A DNA stretch of 41,401 bases, from the NCBI GenBank assembly GCA_026391915.1, contig JAPLCZ010000232.1, forward strand, positions 1-41,401. Direction: 5' to 3'. The notes under the pieces were generated by a model. That model did no database searches. It saw only the letters and a program-made list of their open reading frames with translations, and had not been told where the DNA came from. Numbering within the stretch: the first letter of the stretch is position 1; each line of letters starts with the position of its first letter. The translations under genes and the position numbers were made by a program. This document shows, piece after piece, positions 29,201-37,633 of this stretch. This DNA comes from Bacteroidota bacterium (GTDB lineage Bacteria > Bacteroidota > Bacteroidia > CAILMK01).

Positions 29201-31276
29201 GTACATATACACCCCAACTGCTCCATACTTCATTAGGTTATTTCTTACTATAATTCCGGTATCACAATCATAGATTGTTTTTGAATAAACATGCGCTTGA
29301 TTCGTTACAGTGCTTGAAGAACTCATTACTATAGATTTCATGATGTTATTCTCAAAAACAAGATTCTTTGTATTGTTATTTAATACAATTATGGATGCAT
29401 AAGTATTGGTAGAAAGAAAGGTTCTTTGCAGTGTCATTTTTCTGAAAACATAATTGTAGGCATGGTCAAAAGATAGCAGATAATTTTTAGTTGAAGTGCT
29501 AGAAGCAGGGTAATAAAGGATCACCTTAGTGCTATCAAGATTTGCGGATTGAAAGGTTATGGTTTTTGTGGGTGAGCTACCTTTAACTTCTAATAAATCT
29601 ACTTGTTCTTTATAGGAGCCATCGGCTACATCAAAAATTATGGAGTTGCAAATTCCTCTGCTTACTACATCAGTTACAGCCGCCGCAAATGTGGTATAAT
29701 TACCTGATGAACCAATAGTATATTTTCCACTGATCCCAATAGAAAGTTTTGTTTTTTCAAGAGTGTCATTTCCTGTATAGCCATCTGCTTTTCCATTAGG
29801 GGAAGAGGAATAAACTTTTACAGTATGGGTTCCTGTACTTCCAAACGAATAGCTTCCAATATTGATGTTTGTTGAAGCACCAAAAGAAAGACTTCCTGAC
29901 CAACTATAAGCAGTTTGAGTTGTGCCATCAACCACCCAATTTATGGTTGCTGATTTTAATGTATCTGTTCCGGCATTTACAAGTTTTATATAAACCGACT
30001 TCCCACATATTACAATTGCAGGACTATCAATGTTTCTTATTTCTGCATCAGTTGCAGCAGGAGAAGTTGCTTTTTGCCATGTTGGTAAGTGCCTATAACT
30101 GTTCCCTGAACTAGAGCTTCCAATATATCCGTAAGTCCCTGGATAAAAACAATTAAAATCACATCTATATAATGTGGAGGAGGTTGATAAACAATATCCA
30201 CTATCCAACATGATACAGTTATTTAATACACTTGTTTTGGAACCCCAAGTATATATTCCATTGCCTCTGTTAGCTAGTATATTATTATTGTAAACACTTG
30301 TATAATAGCAGCTTGATATTGAAATTACATTGGGCATTCCGCTTTTGCGCCAGCAAGAAATCATATTATTAGAAACAACAAGCGTATCCTTTTTATTCAC
30401 TATCCCTGATAAATATATTCCATCTGCTTTTGTTGGAAGTGTAAAACTATTTTTAGATACCACACAAGCACCGGTTGAGGTGTAACCATATAACCCAAAG
30501 CCACCATAAACAATATTGGATATCTTATTCCCTGTAACAGTAAAACTCTTTTGATAACTTAAAACAATTGCGGAGTAAAAAGTACTATCAATGATGTTAT
30601 CTGTTATCACATTGCCATTTTCCCTACTTGTAGTTACTCCAAATAAATAGAAACCATGATAGCCATATTTTATAAAATTATTATGGAAGTTATTAAAAGA
30701 GTCAAAGGAATTTGTCACTTGTGGGGAGGCAATAACGGACTGTTCTGCTGTACCGTAAGTAGTCAGTTTTACACCTATCAATCTACAGTGTGAGATGGTA
30801 TTATAGCCAGACTTATTTCCAATATAAATGACATTTCCATAAGACAGTACTCCTGTCCTTATGATGGTTATTTTATCAAAAACAATTCTTGAACATCCAT
30901 TAAATTCTAATGTATAATTCCCTGATGAGGTTGTGCTGGAAGAAGCATATGTTAATATCACCTTTGTGCTATCATTGCTGGCAGAAGTAAAGGTGATAGT
31001 ATTGGTAGCAGAAGTTCCTGAAATTGCAGGTATGCTTATTTTTTCGGTATAAGTTCCGTCTGCAATTTTAAAAATAACAGCACCATTAACTCCGCTGTCT
31101 TTTAATTGTTTTATTGCGGCACCAAAGGTGGTAAAATTTGTACTGCCACTACCCGAGGCATCAATAGTATAAGTGCCACTAAGTTTTGCGGAGGCATTAA
31201 AAACTAAAAAAAATAAAAGAAGAAAAAGCATCACAAATTTTGAGTGATACAAAATTTTAACAAAAGTATTTTTCAT
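26216..31276 (-). CDS. Giant secreted protein: two beta-helix modules, PKD domains, T9SS C-terminal sorting domain (start revised to ATG at 31276; ORF track uses TTG at 31303)
   Basis: MKNTFVKILYHSKFVMLFLLLFFLVFNASA signal peptide; GTYTIDASGSGSTNFTTF and GKYTIGSSGNYTTF modules; PKD motifs; C-terminus IAPNPFFDELNLSYSL...GMYLIRIKSDEGVYFLRAIKINK. Confidence 0.9.
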   Translation of the reverse strand: MKNTFVKILYHSKFVMLFLLLFFLVFNASAKLSGTYTIDASGSGSTNFTTFGAAIKQLKDSGVNGAVIFKIADGTYTEKISIPAISGTSATNTITFTSASNDSTKVILTYASSSTTSSGNYTLEFNGCSRIVFDKITIIRTGVLSYGNVIYIGNKSGYNTISHCRLIGVKLTTYGTAEQSVIASPQVTNSFDSFNNFHNNFIKYGYHGFYLFGVTTSRENGNVITDNIIDSTFYSAIVLSYQKSFTVTGNKISNIVYGGFGLYGYTSTGACVVSKNSFTLPTKADGIYLSGIVNKKDTLVVSNNMISCWRKSGMPNVISISSCYYTSVYNNNILANRGNGIYTWGSKTSVLNNCIMLDSGYCLSTSSTLYRCDFNCFYPGTYGYIGSSSSGNSYRHLPTWQKATSPAATDAEIRNIDSPAIVICGKSVYIKLVNAGTDTLKSATINWVVDGTTQTAYSWSGSLSFGASTNINIGSYSFGSTGTHTVKVYSSSPNGKADGYTGNDTLEKTKLSIGISGKYTIGSSGNYTTFAAAVTDVVSRGICNSIIFDVADGSYKEQVDLLEVKGSSPTKTITFQSANLDSTKVILYYPASSTSTKNYLLSFDHAYNYVFRKMTLQRTFLSTNTYASIIVLNNNTKNLVFENNIMKSIVMSSSSTVTNQAHVYSKTIYDCDTGIIVRNNLMKYGAVGVYMYLNSNFKESHAFHEISFNTMDSIYDEGIHLRYNYSFTINNNTITNILDKSGAGIYIDYTEGFCKIYKNKLNGLICSNGLYISGNKNSSTDSMAVNNNFISLAGINPKALYVDYGGYNGMSLLYNSVLYTGSNNSSYVVTLKGNGSKGIVVYNNLFIAKTGSIALNIGSNALFKSDFNDIYCKGTDLVLFNSAYYKTLADFQSKSGFDSNSISIDPGFVSTTDLHLKGNSVQKGKPIWITDDIDNSPRGTKITFIGAHEYQLIPHDLKFVSTIFPLPSSCGDSFSKLMVIVKNEGTKSETNFDVYSKINGGAPTKITCTKTLAPGASDTLVFSGTINTYAGGMLSFKSYTDLSTDMLHNNDTLLEYIPIHPGPIAANGYDGFNCSTGVVKIVAKGKDPNYKINWYSSPTSSTILASGDTFLTPSLNSDSTFYASVTNVRNYKAGSPYKAGGTSSYFYTYKAGLMFRAFQDFSLDTVSIYPDASGKIVINLLDSIGNIIGWDTSTVITKTKGKEIKYALYDKANSTKGFSLKKGNSYSLQYAPVSGSPNLFTEVGSSLKYPYTTLGILNVIGSTDKSSPQYTYYYFYNWKVSLIGDCEGPNRVAVTAHVNKNITGSSVSKGSLFNGAFKSGTKTDPDMVCQGNTINYSISSPTGYTNSDYNKKWKIMNISVKTKTGISSTDTVLQYPSSKDFSISFSPKKINTPDSLFILTAWVTNPDGSCPVNIMRYIKVSSIPTANFGYDKILCEGTPLKFSDSSKTDSLTNYLWNFGDVGSSTNASTSVNPTHIFDQSGVYKVKLILMNNGGCGDTAEKSFRINAAPSAKIKILHVDSSSNKVILTPEDTSSVGFKYDWTFGDGYADNIKTPSHKYKLLTKTYRVKLTVTNPDGCTSIDSLDADFSTVGIQKNESSNFKIKIAPNPFFDELNLSYSLNKTSYFSASLYDVMGNKIIQLTEGIKGAGDYNLQLNQSLINLPEGMYLIRIKSDEGVYFLRAIKINK

Positions 31277-31300
31277 GTGATTGGTTTTAGAAATTCTAAT

Positions 31301-31330
31301 CAAAGGTAATAGTTTCTGTTTTGAAACAAA
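31301..31330 (-). promoter_or_regulatory. Candidate promoter (TTTG-N18-TACCTTTG) for the minus-strand T9SS gene
   Basis: plus-strand caaaggta 31301-31308 and caaa 31327-31330. Confidence 0.6.
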
Positions 31331-31442
31331 TTTTCAGAAGAAATTTTTCTCAGTGATGCAAGAAAAAAGACAGAAGTCAAAGCGACCTTCCACTTTTTAG
31401 ACTCCCAAAAAAGTTGTTAATTTGCACCATATTTAGAGAGTG

Positions 31443-31516
31443 CGGGGTGTGGCGCAGTCCGGTAGCGTACTTGCATGGGGTGCAAGGGGTCGTGGGTTCA
31501 AATCCCGCCACCCCGA
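31443..31516 (+). tRNA. tRNA-Pro (anticodon GGG)
   Basis: CGGGGTG/CACCCCG acceptor stem, anticodon arm CTTGC-ATGGGGT-GCAAG, T arm GTGGG-TTCAAAT-CCCGC. Confidence 0.95.
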
Positions 31517-31638
31517 CTCTCTTAAAAATAGTTTTCAGTAAACAGTTTTCAGTTGTCAGAAAAGAAAGCAAAGGCAACCTGTTTAAAAAAATTTGAACTA
31601 TGTTAGGAATAACATTAAACCTGAAACCTTCAACTTCT

Positions 31639-34600
31639 CTACCCTCCCAATTCCTCAAACACCATCAATGCTTCTCTTACTGTTCTCACTTCATTAATTT
31701 GTAGTGAAACTTCTGACGGGGTTTGGGTGAGTTTGCAGCGGATGGGGTGCAGTTGCAGATAGCTGAGGATTGCCCCAAACTTATCGGTATTAAAGAATTT
31801 CCCTTCTGCCCTTGTAGTAAAGAAAAGGCGCATACGGTTATTCTTTAAAGTAATTTTTTCTACCCCAAAATCTTTGGCTTTAAACTTTAATTCTACACTG
31901 CGCAGGAGTTCGTTTACCTGCTTTGGTAGTTTGCCAAAACGGTCTTCTAAGGATGCAATAAAAGCCACAATATCCTCATGAGTTTTCAGGTTGCCAATTT
32001 TATTATAAAGGTTGAGGCGTTCATTCACTGAGCCTACATATTCATCCGGAATCAGGATTTCAAGGTCGGTATCTATTTGGGTGTCCCGCACTAAAGGCGT
32101 TGGGTTTTCTTCATCATTAAAGAGTTCTTTAAATTCATCTTCCTTAAGTTCTGTCAGGGCTTCATCCAATATTTTCTGGAACATCTCCAAACCAATTTCT
32201 GCAATAAAACCACTTTGTTCTGCACCCAACATATTACCCGCCCCACGGATATCTAAATCCTTCATGGCAATGTGGAAACCGCTACCCAAGGCAGTGTGTT
32301 CTTCCAAAGCGGCAAGGCGTTTTCGTGCCTCAGATGTCACCACACTCATAGGTGGAATCAGCAAATAACAATAAGCCTTTTTATTGCTTCTGCCCACCCT
32401 GCCACGGAGTTGGTACAAATCACTCAAACCAAAATTCTGCGCCTGATTAATGATGATAGTATTGGCATTGGCTATGTCCAATCCACTCTCCACAATATTA
32501 GTAGAAACCAGCACATCAAAGTACCCATCCACAAAGCCAAGCATGGTTTCTTCCAATATGTGCGACTCCATTTGCGCATGGGCAACGGCAACCTTTGCGT
32601 GGGGTGAATTCCGTTTAATCATATCACCCATTTCAAAAATATCTTTAATGCGATTATGCACAAAAAATACTTGCCCGCCACGGGAAATTTCAGCATCCAC
32701 TGCATCACGGATAGTGTCAGTATTATATACCTCCACCCTTGTATTTACTGGCTGCCTGTTTGGTGGCGGGGTGTTGATGACACTCATATCTCTTGCACCC
32801 ATTAATGAAAATTGCAGGGTACGCGGGATGGGCGTGGCAGTGAGGAAAAGTGTATCAATATTCGTTTTTAAACTGCGGAGCTTTTCCTTTGCTTGCACCC
32901 CAAATTTTTGCTCTTCATCAATAATTAAAAGCCCCACATCTTTAAATTTTAAATCTTTGCTTAGGATACGATGTGTGCCAATCAGGATGTCCACTTTGCC
33001 TTCGGTTACTTTGCGCAAAGTTTCTTTGGCTTGTGCTGCAGTTTTAAAGCGTGAGATAAAATCAACAGTGCAAGGGAAATCCTGCAAACGTGCTTTGAAA
33101 GTTTTATAATGTTGCAGAGCAAGGATAGTTGTAGGCACTAAAACCGCCACCTGTTTGTTATCCGCCACTGCCTTAAAAGCAGCACGGATGGCAATCTCTG
33201 TTTTGCCAAAACCTACGTCCCCGCAAATCAATCTATCCATGGGGTAGCTAGCTTCCATATCGCGCTTAAAATCTATGGTTGCCTTGGCTTGGTCGGGGGT
33301 GTCTTCATAAATAAATGATGCCTCCAATTCGGTTTGCATATAGCTATCTCTGCTAAAAGCAAAACCATTTTGGGTGCGCCGTTTGGCATAAAGGGCAATC
33401 AAATCTCTGGCAATATCCTTAACCTGTTTCTTGGTTTTATTCTTTAAAGTTTCCCAAGTATTTGTACCAAGTTTATTGAGCTTTGGCTCTTTGCCCTCCG
33501 CACCAACAAAGCGGGTAATTTTATGCAGGGAGTGGATATTTACATACAATAAATCTCCACCTTTATATTTTAAACGCACTGCTTCTTGTTGCTTTCCCTG
33601 CGCTTCTATTTTCTCTAATCCTGAGAAAATTCCAACCCCATAATCAAGATGAGTTACATAATCGCCGGGCTTTAATTCGTATAGTTCTTTGAGAGAAATA
33701 GCCTCGTTTCTGGAGTAGGCCTTTTTGGTTTTGTACCGCTGATACCTACCAAAAACCTGATGCTCTGTATAGCATGCAATCTTATTTTCATCATCAATAA
33801 ATCCTTCATGCAGGGTTTTATAAATGGGGGTAAAATGGACACCAACCCTCAAATCTTCAAAGATGGCGTAAAGCCTTTCTACCTGTTTGGGCTGGTCAGA
33901 GAAAATGATATTTTGATATTTATTATCCTCATTCCTTTTGAGGTTGGCAGCCAGCAAATCAAAGTTTTTGTTGAAGTCAGGCTGTGGACTAATCTTCATT
34001 TCAAAACTTTGAGAAGATTTAAAAAATTCATCCCCACCCAAGCTGATGCAGCTAAACCTTTCCATGGTTTTCATGATGTTTTTATGGTCATCAAAAAAAC
34101 TTAGGGCTTCCTCATCTTTCAATTTTGTTTTTAATTTCTTTTGCAATTGATGCAGCACCTCTGCCACATAAGTAAAATTTTGCGCAAGGATTAGGGTGTT
34201 GGGAGAAAGGAAATCCAAGAACGGAATTCTGTTTTTATTATTGGTGGGCTCTTCCACATTGGGGATGATGGTTAGCCGCGTTAACCTCCTAGCAGAAAGC
34301 TGGGTTTCGGGGTCAAACATGCGGATGCTTTCCACTTTATCATCATCCAATTGTATGCGGTAAGGCAGGTCATTGGCAAAAGAAAAAACATCTATTATCC
34401 CACCGCGTATAGAGAAACTCCCTGCCTCATACACAAAGTCAGTTCTATCAAAATTGAATTCGGCAAGGAACTCAATCATAAAATCAATATCCAATTTATC
34501 CCCTACTGCAATCTCAAACATTTGCTCTTTTAGCGTTTCAGGGTTAATCACTTTTTCAAACAAAGCCTCAGGATAAGTGACTATGATATGATGCCCTCCT

Positions 34601-34641
34601 TTATTTTCACGGAGGTGATTGAGGACTTCTGTTCTCTCCAA
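31639..34641 (-). pseudogene. mfd: Transcription-repair coupling factor Mfd, apparently missing part of the N-terminal UvrB-like region through a frameshifting deletion
   Basis: CarD-like region (LKPGDYVTHLDYGVGIFSGLEKI), helicase motifs (GDVGFGKTEIAIRAAF, IIDEEQKFGV, TATPIPRTLQFSLMGARDMSVINTPP), TRCF domain; N-terminus begins only at (I)LERTEVLN. Confidence 0.92.
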
Positions 34642-34735
34642 GATGGCGTTCAGAGGCTTCCCGCAGAAATTTTGAGATTTCTGAAACTATATCTGTCCGT
34701 GAATAAGCCTCAAGCAGCTCAGCAATATTGAGCAT
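34607..34735 (-). pseudogene. mfd: Out-of-frame N-terminal fragment of mfd (MLNIAELLEAYSRTDIVSEISKFLREASERHL...)
   Basis: ATG at 34735; 42-aa reading frame directly upstream of and overlapping the main mfd ORF; resembles the start of Mfd proteins. Confidence 0.6.
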
Positions 34736-34832
34736 CCAATTCTGAAAAAGAGTGCAAGTTTAGGGAAAGGAAATGGAGTTTTAAATTCTTAATTTCTATC
34801 TACCCAAAACTGACAACTAATTTCGCCCTATA

Positions 34833-36176
34833 ATGCAATGGGAAAAACTTTTTAGCAGCAGGAGATTAGGGCAAAGTGATAGCAATGAAATTGCGCAGTT
34901 GCGCCCTGGCTTTCATAGGGATTTTGACCGCATTGTTTTCTCCACCGCATTCCGGCATTTGCAAAACAAAACACAGGTGGTGCCCCTACCCGAAACGGAT
35001 TTTGTACACACCCGCCTTACTCATAGTTTGGAGACCTCTTGCGTGGGCAGAAGTTTGGGCAGGATGGTGGGTAAAATTATTATAGAGAGGCAGCCTGAAC
35101 TCAATACCAAATTCAATATTACTGAAGACGATTTTGGAACTGTGGTAGCCACCGCTTGCCTAGCACATGATATTGGCAACCCCCCTTTTGGGCATAGTGG
35201 CGAGGATGCTATTTCCGATTTTTTTAGAGGAGATAAAGCCATAGATTTTATTACAGGATTGCCTGAAAATTTTATTGCAGAACTCCAAAACTTTGAAGGC
35301 AATGCAGCAGGTTTTAGATTGCTGACAAATACCAATGCTGACAAATCGGCACATAGCGGCGGGCTGAATTTAACGGCGGCGGTGCTGGGTGCTTTTACCA
35401 AATACCCAAAGGGGGTTACGCCAAATGCAACCTCAAAAAAGGCAAGTGAAAAGAAGTATGGATTCTTTGCATCGGACAAAGAAAATTTTAAAGAAGTAGC
35501 CACGGCCACAGGCTTAATTACTAATGGAGATTACCAATGGAAACGCCACTCTCTTGCTTTTTTAATGGAGGCTGCTGATGACATTTGTTACCACATTATT
35601 GACCTTGAAGACGGTACCAAACTCGGGTGGGTGGCGCAGGAGGAGGCAGAGGAATTATTGGGTGCAAATACATTGGACAAAAAGGATAAAACCAAACTGC
35701 AAAATATCTTTTCCTCTGATGAAAGAGTCGGCTACCTAAGGGCGAAAATCATCAACCAATTGGTTGATGAAACCGCCACTGCTTTTATCCAAAATATAGA
35801 TGGGATTTTGAGTGGGGATTTTGATGAAAGCCTTACCAAAAATATCCCTTCGCAGAGGCAGATGAAAGAGATTCAAAAAATATCATTAGAGAAAATTTAC
35901 CGCCACCCAAGTGTGTTACAGATTGAGGCAGCTGGCTTTGAGGTTTTGGGTGGATTACTCCAAATATTCTTGGATGCTTTGCTTGGCAAACCCACCCAAC
36001 GCAGAGAGAAAATAAAAATGCTTTTGCCCAATTATTCTATCCTCAATGGGGATATGCAAAACCCAGAAATCATGCAGCAACAAATACATTTAGTAGTAGA
36101 ATTTATAGCAGGAATGACGGACAGAACTGCCATATCTCTCTACCGAAAAATCAGTGGGATTTCCTTGCCATATTAA
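34833..36176 (+). CDS. dgt: Deoxyguanosinetriphosphate triphosphohydrolase (dGTPase, HD superfamily)
   Basis: FRHLQNKTQVVPLPETDFVHTRLTHSLETSCVGRSLG, ACLAHDIGNPPFGHSGEDAI, EAADDICYHIIDLEDG. Confidence 0.95.
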   Translation: MQWEKLFSSRRLGQSDSNEIAQLRPGFHRDFDRIVFSTAFRHLQNKTQVVPLPETDFVHTRLTHSLETSCVGRSLGRMVGKIIIERQPELNTKFNITEDDFGTVVATACLAHDIGNPPFGHSGEDAISDFFRGDKAIDFITGLPENFIAELQNFEGNAAGFRLLTNTNADKSAHSGGLNLTAAVLGAFTKYPKGVTPNATSKKASEKKYGFFASDKENFKEVATATGLITNGDYQWKRHSLAFLMEAADDICYHIIDLEDGTKLGWVAQEEAEELLGANTLDKKDKTKLQNIFSSDERVGYLRAKIINQLVDETATAFIQNIDGILSGDFDESLTKNIPSQRQMKEIQKISLEKIYRHPSVLQIEAAGFEVLGGLLQIFLDALLGKPTQRREKIKMLLPNYSILNGDMQNPEIMQQQIHLVVEFIAGMTDRTAISLYRKISGISLPY

Positions 36177-36178
36177 GT

Positions 36179-37276
36179 ATGCTCAACGCCAAAAAACTCC
36201 AACAGATTTTGCTTCCGTTTTTAAGGAGAGATTTTATTTTGCAATCACGGATTCATGAGGCAGGAGGTTATTTTAATCAACCCAAGAGGAGTTTATTTAT
36301 TAAGCGGGAAGATGAATTAAGCTCCGGAATTTGCGGCGGCAAATACAGAAAATTTGCATCATTACTCCAACATATTTCCAACAATAATTATGATGAAGTT
36401 TATGTGATTGGCAGCGCCAACTCAAACAATGTATTGGCGGCAGCGCAACTCTTTATTGAGGCTAAAATTCCAGCAAAGTATTTCCTTTTAGAATCTCATA
36501 ATGAACTGCCATTTGGCAACCACCAATTCTTAAAAATACTGGTTGATGATGGTGATATTTCATACATCAAAAGAGAAGATTGGAAAGAGGTTGAGGAGCT
36601 ATGCCATCAAGAAGCAAAAGCATCTAAGAAAAAGATATTTGTAATGCCGGAAGGTGGCGCAATGGTAGAAGCAATCACCGGGGCAATGACGTTGGCGGTG
36701 GATGTTTGTCACCCTGAAAGACCTCACCCCAACCGCTGGCTTCGCCGAACCCTCCAGGGTTCTCCAAAGGGAGAGGGGCAAGAATGCACAGAAGTAACCT
36801 CGGAGCTTAAAGTCCTCTCCTTTGGAGGGGATTTAGGTGAGGCCAACATCTTCATTGATTCCGGCACAGGCACCTCTGCCATCGGTTTAATACTTGGGTT
36901 AAGTATCATGCAATTGAACCCAAATATCCACATCACCCTTATTGCTGGCAATGAAAAAGAGTTCAGAACCAAACTTGAATTATTCAGAAAAAATATAAGT
37001 GTTTTACTGAAAACTGAAATAGAAATTTCTGCAGAATTGGTGTTTCATAAACCCGCTATTGCCCCTTCATTTGGGGTAGTGAATTCTTCAGTAATTAAAG
37101 AGACAAAAGCAATAGCCCAGCAAGAAGGAATCCTCGCAGACCCCGTGTATTCTGTAAAACATTTTTATACTGTAAAGAAGTTTTTAGAAAAAACTCAATT
37201 GGAAAGCCCTTCTTTAATTATTTACAATGGCGGCAGCTTGGGGTTGGCGGGGTTTCAGGATTTATTAGACTCATAA
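36179..37276 (+). CDS. PLP-dependent ACC deaminase/D-cysteine desulfhydrase-like enzyme, carrying a repeat-derived in-frame insertion
   Basis: FIKREDELSSGICGGKYRKFASLL, IGSANSNNVLAAAQL, MPEGGAMVEAITGAMTLA, SGTGTSAIGL. Confidence 0.85.
   Translation: MLNAKKLQQILLPFLRRDFILQSRIHEAGGYFNQPKRSLFIKREDELSSGICGGKYRKFASLLQHISNNNYDEVYVIGSANSNNVLAAAQLFIEAKIPAKYFLLESHNELPFGNHQFLKILVDDGDISYIKREDWKEVEELCHQEAKASKKKIFVMPEGGAMVEAITGAMTLAVDVCHPERPHPNRWLRRTLQGSPKGEGQECTEVTSELKVLSFGGDLGEANIFIDSGTGTSAIGLILGLSIMQLNPNIHITLIAGNEKEFRTKLELFRKNISVLLKTEIEISAELVFHKPAIAPSFGVVNSSVIKETKAIAQQEGILADPVYSVKHFYTVKKFLEKTQLESPSLIIYNGGSLGLAGFQDLLDS
36710..36844. repeat. Dispersed imperfect-palindrome element, copy inside the PLP-enzyme ORF
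   Basis: gtcaccctgaaagacctcaccccaacc...tctccaaagggagaggggcaagaatg...gtcctctcctttggaggggatttaggtgaggcc; boundaries approximate. Confidence 0.75.
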
Positions 37277-37359
37277 ACTCATCACCACAATACTTAATGA
37301 TTTTTATCAATGATTAAAATTAAGTAATAGAACCTACTCCACGTACTTTTGTAGCCGAA

Positions 37360-37623
37360 TTGTGCCCTATGGAAGTAGCGTTTGAGAACCAGATAATAAC
37401 ATTAGATACTTTAAAGAAAGGTGATGCGGGGGTTATTGAGGAGATTACTGACCCTTGGGCATCATTAAAATTAATAGAAATGGGTTGCCTGCCCGGTGGC
37501 AGATTTATCATTAAAATGCAGGCACCTTTCCGCGACCCTATTGCTATAGAAATAGCCGGAAACTTGATTTCTATTGGCAGGCAAGAGGCAAAAACCATTA
37601 GAGTTCGCAAACAAATATCCTAA
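37360..37623 (+). CDS. feoA: FeoA-domain ferrous iron transport protein A (ATG start likely at 37369)
   Basis: ITLDTLKKGDAGVIEEI...LKLIEMGCLPGGRFIIKMQAPFRDPIAIEIAGNLISIGRQEAKTIRV. Confidence 0.88.
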   Translation: MCPMEVAFENQIITLDTLKKGDAGVIEEITDPWASLKLIEMGCLPGGRFIIKMQAPFRDPIAIEIAGNLISIGRQEAKTIRVRKQIS

Positions 37624-37633
37624 CTAACAACCC

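Noticed and set aside
31377-31658. 93-aa minus ORF containing RVGVAGFEPTTPCTPCKYATGLRHTP
   Set aside because: It is the antisense translation of tRNA-Pro (31443-31516), a well-known spurious annotation pattern; the plus ORF 31414-31596 is equally an artefact of the tRNA.
32012-33643. Plus-strand ORFs antisense to mfd (e.g. 32450-33109, 219 aa)
   Set aside because: Low-complexity Ser/Thr-rich antisense readings of a strongly conserved coding gene.
35021-35509. 162-aa minus ORF inside dgt
   Set aside because: Antisense to a confidently identified dGTPase; no domain features.
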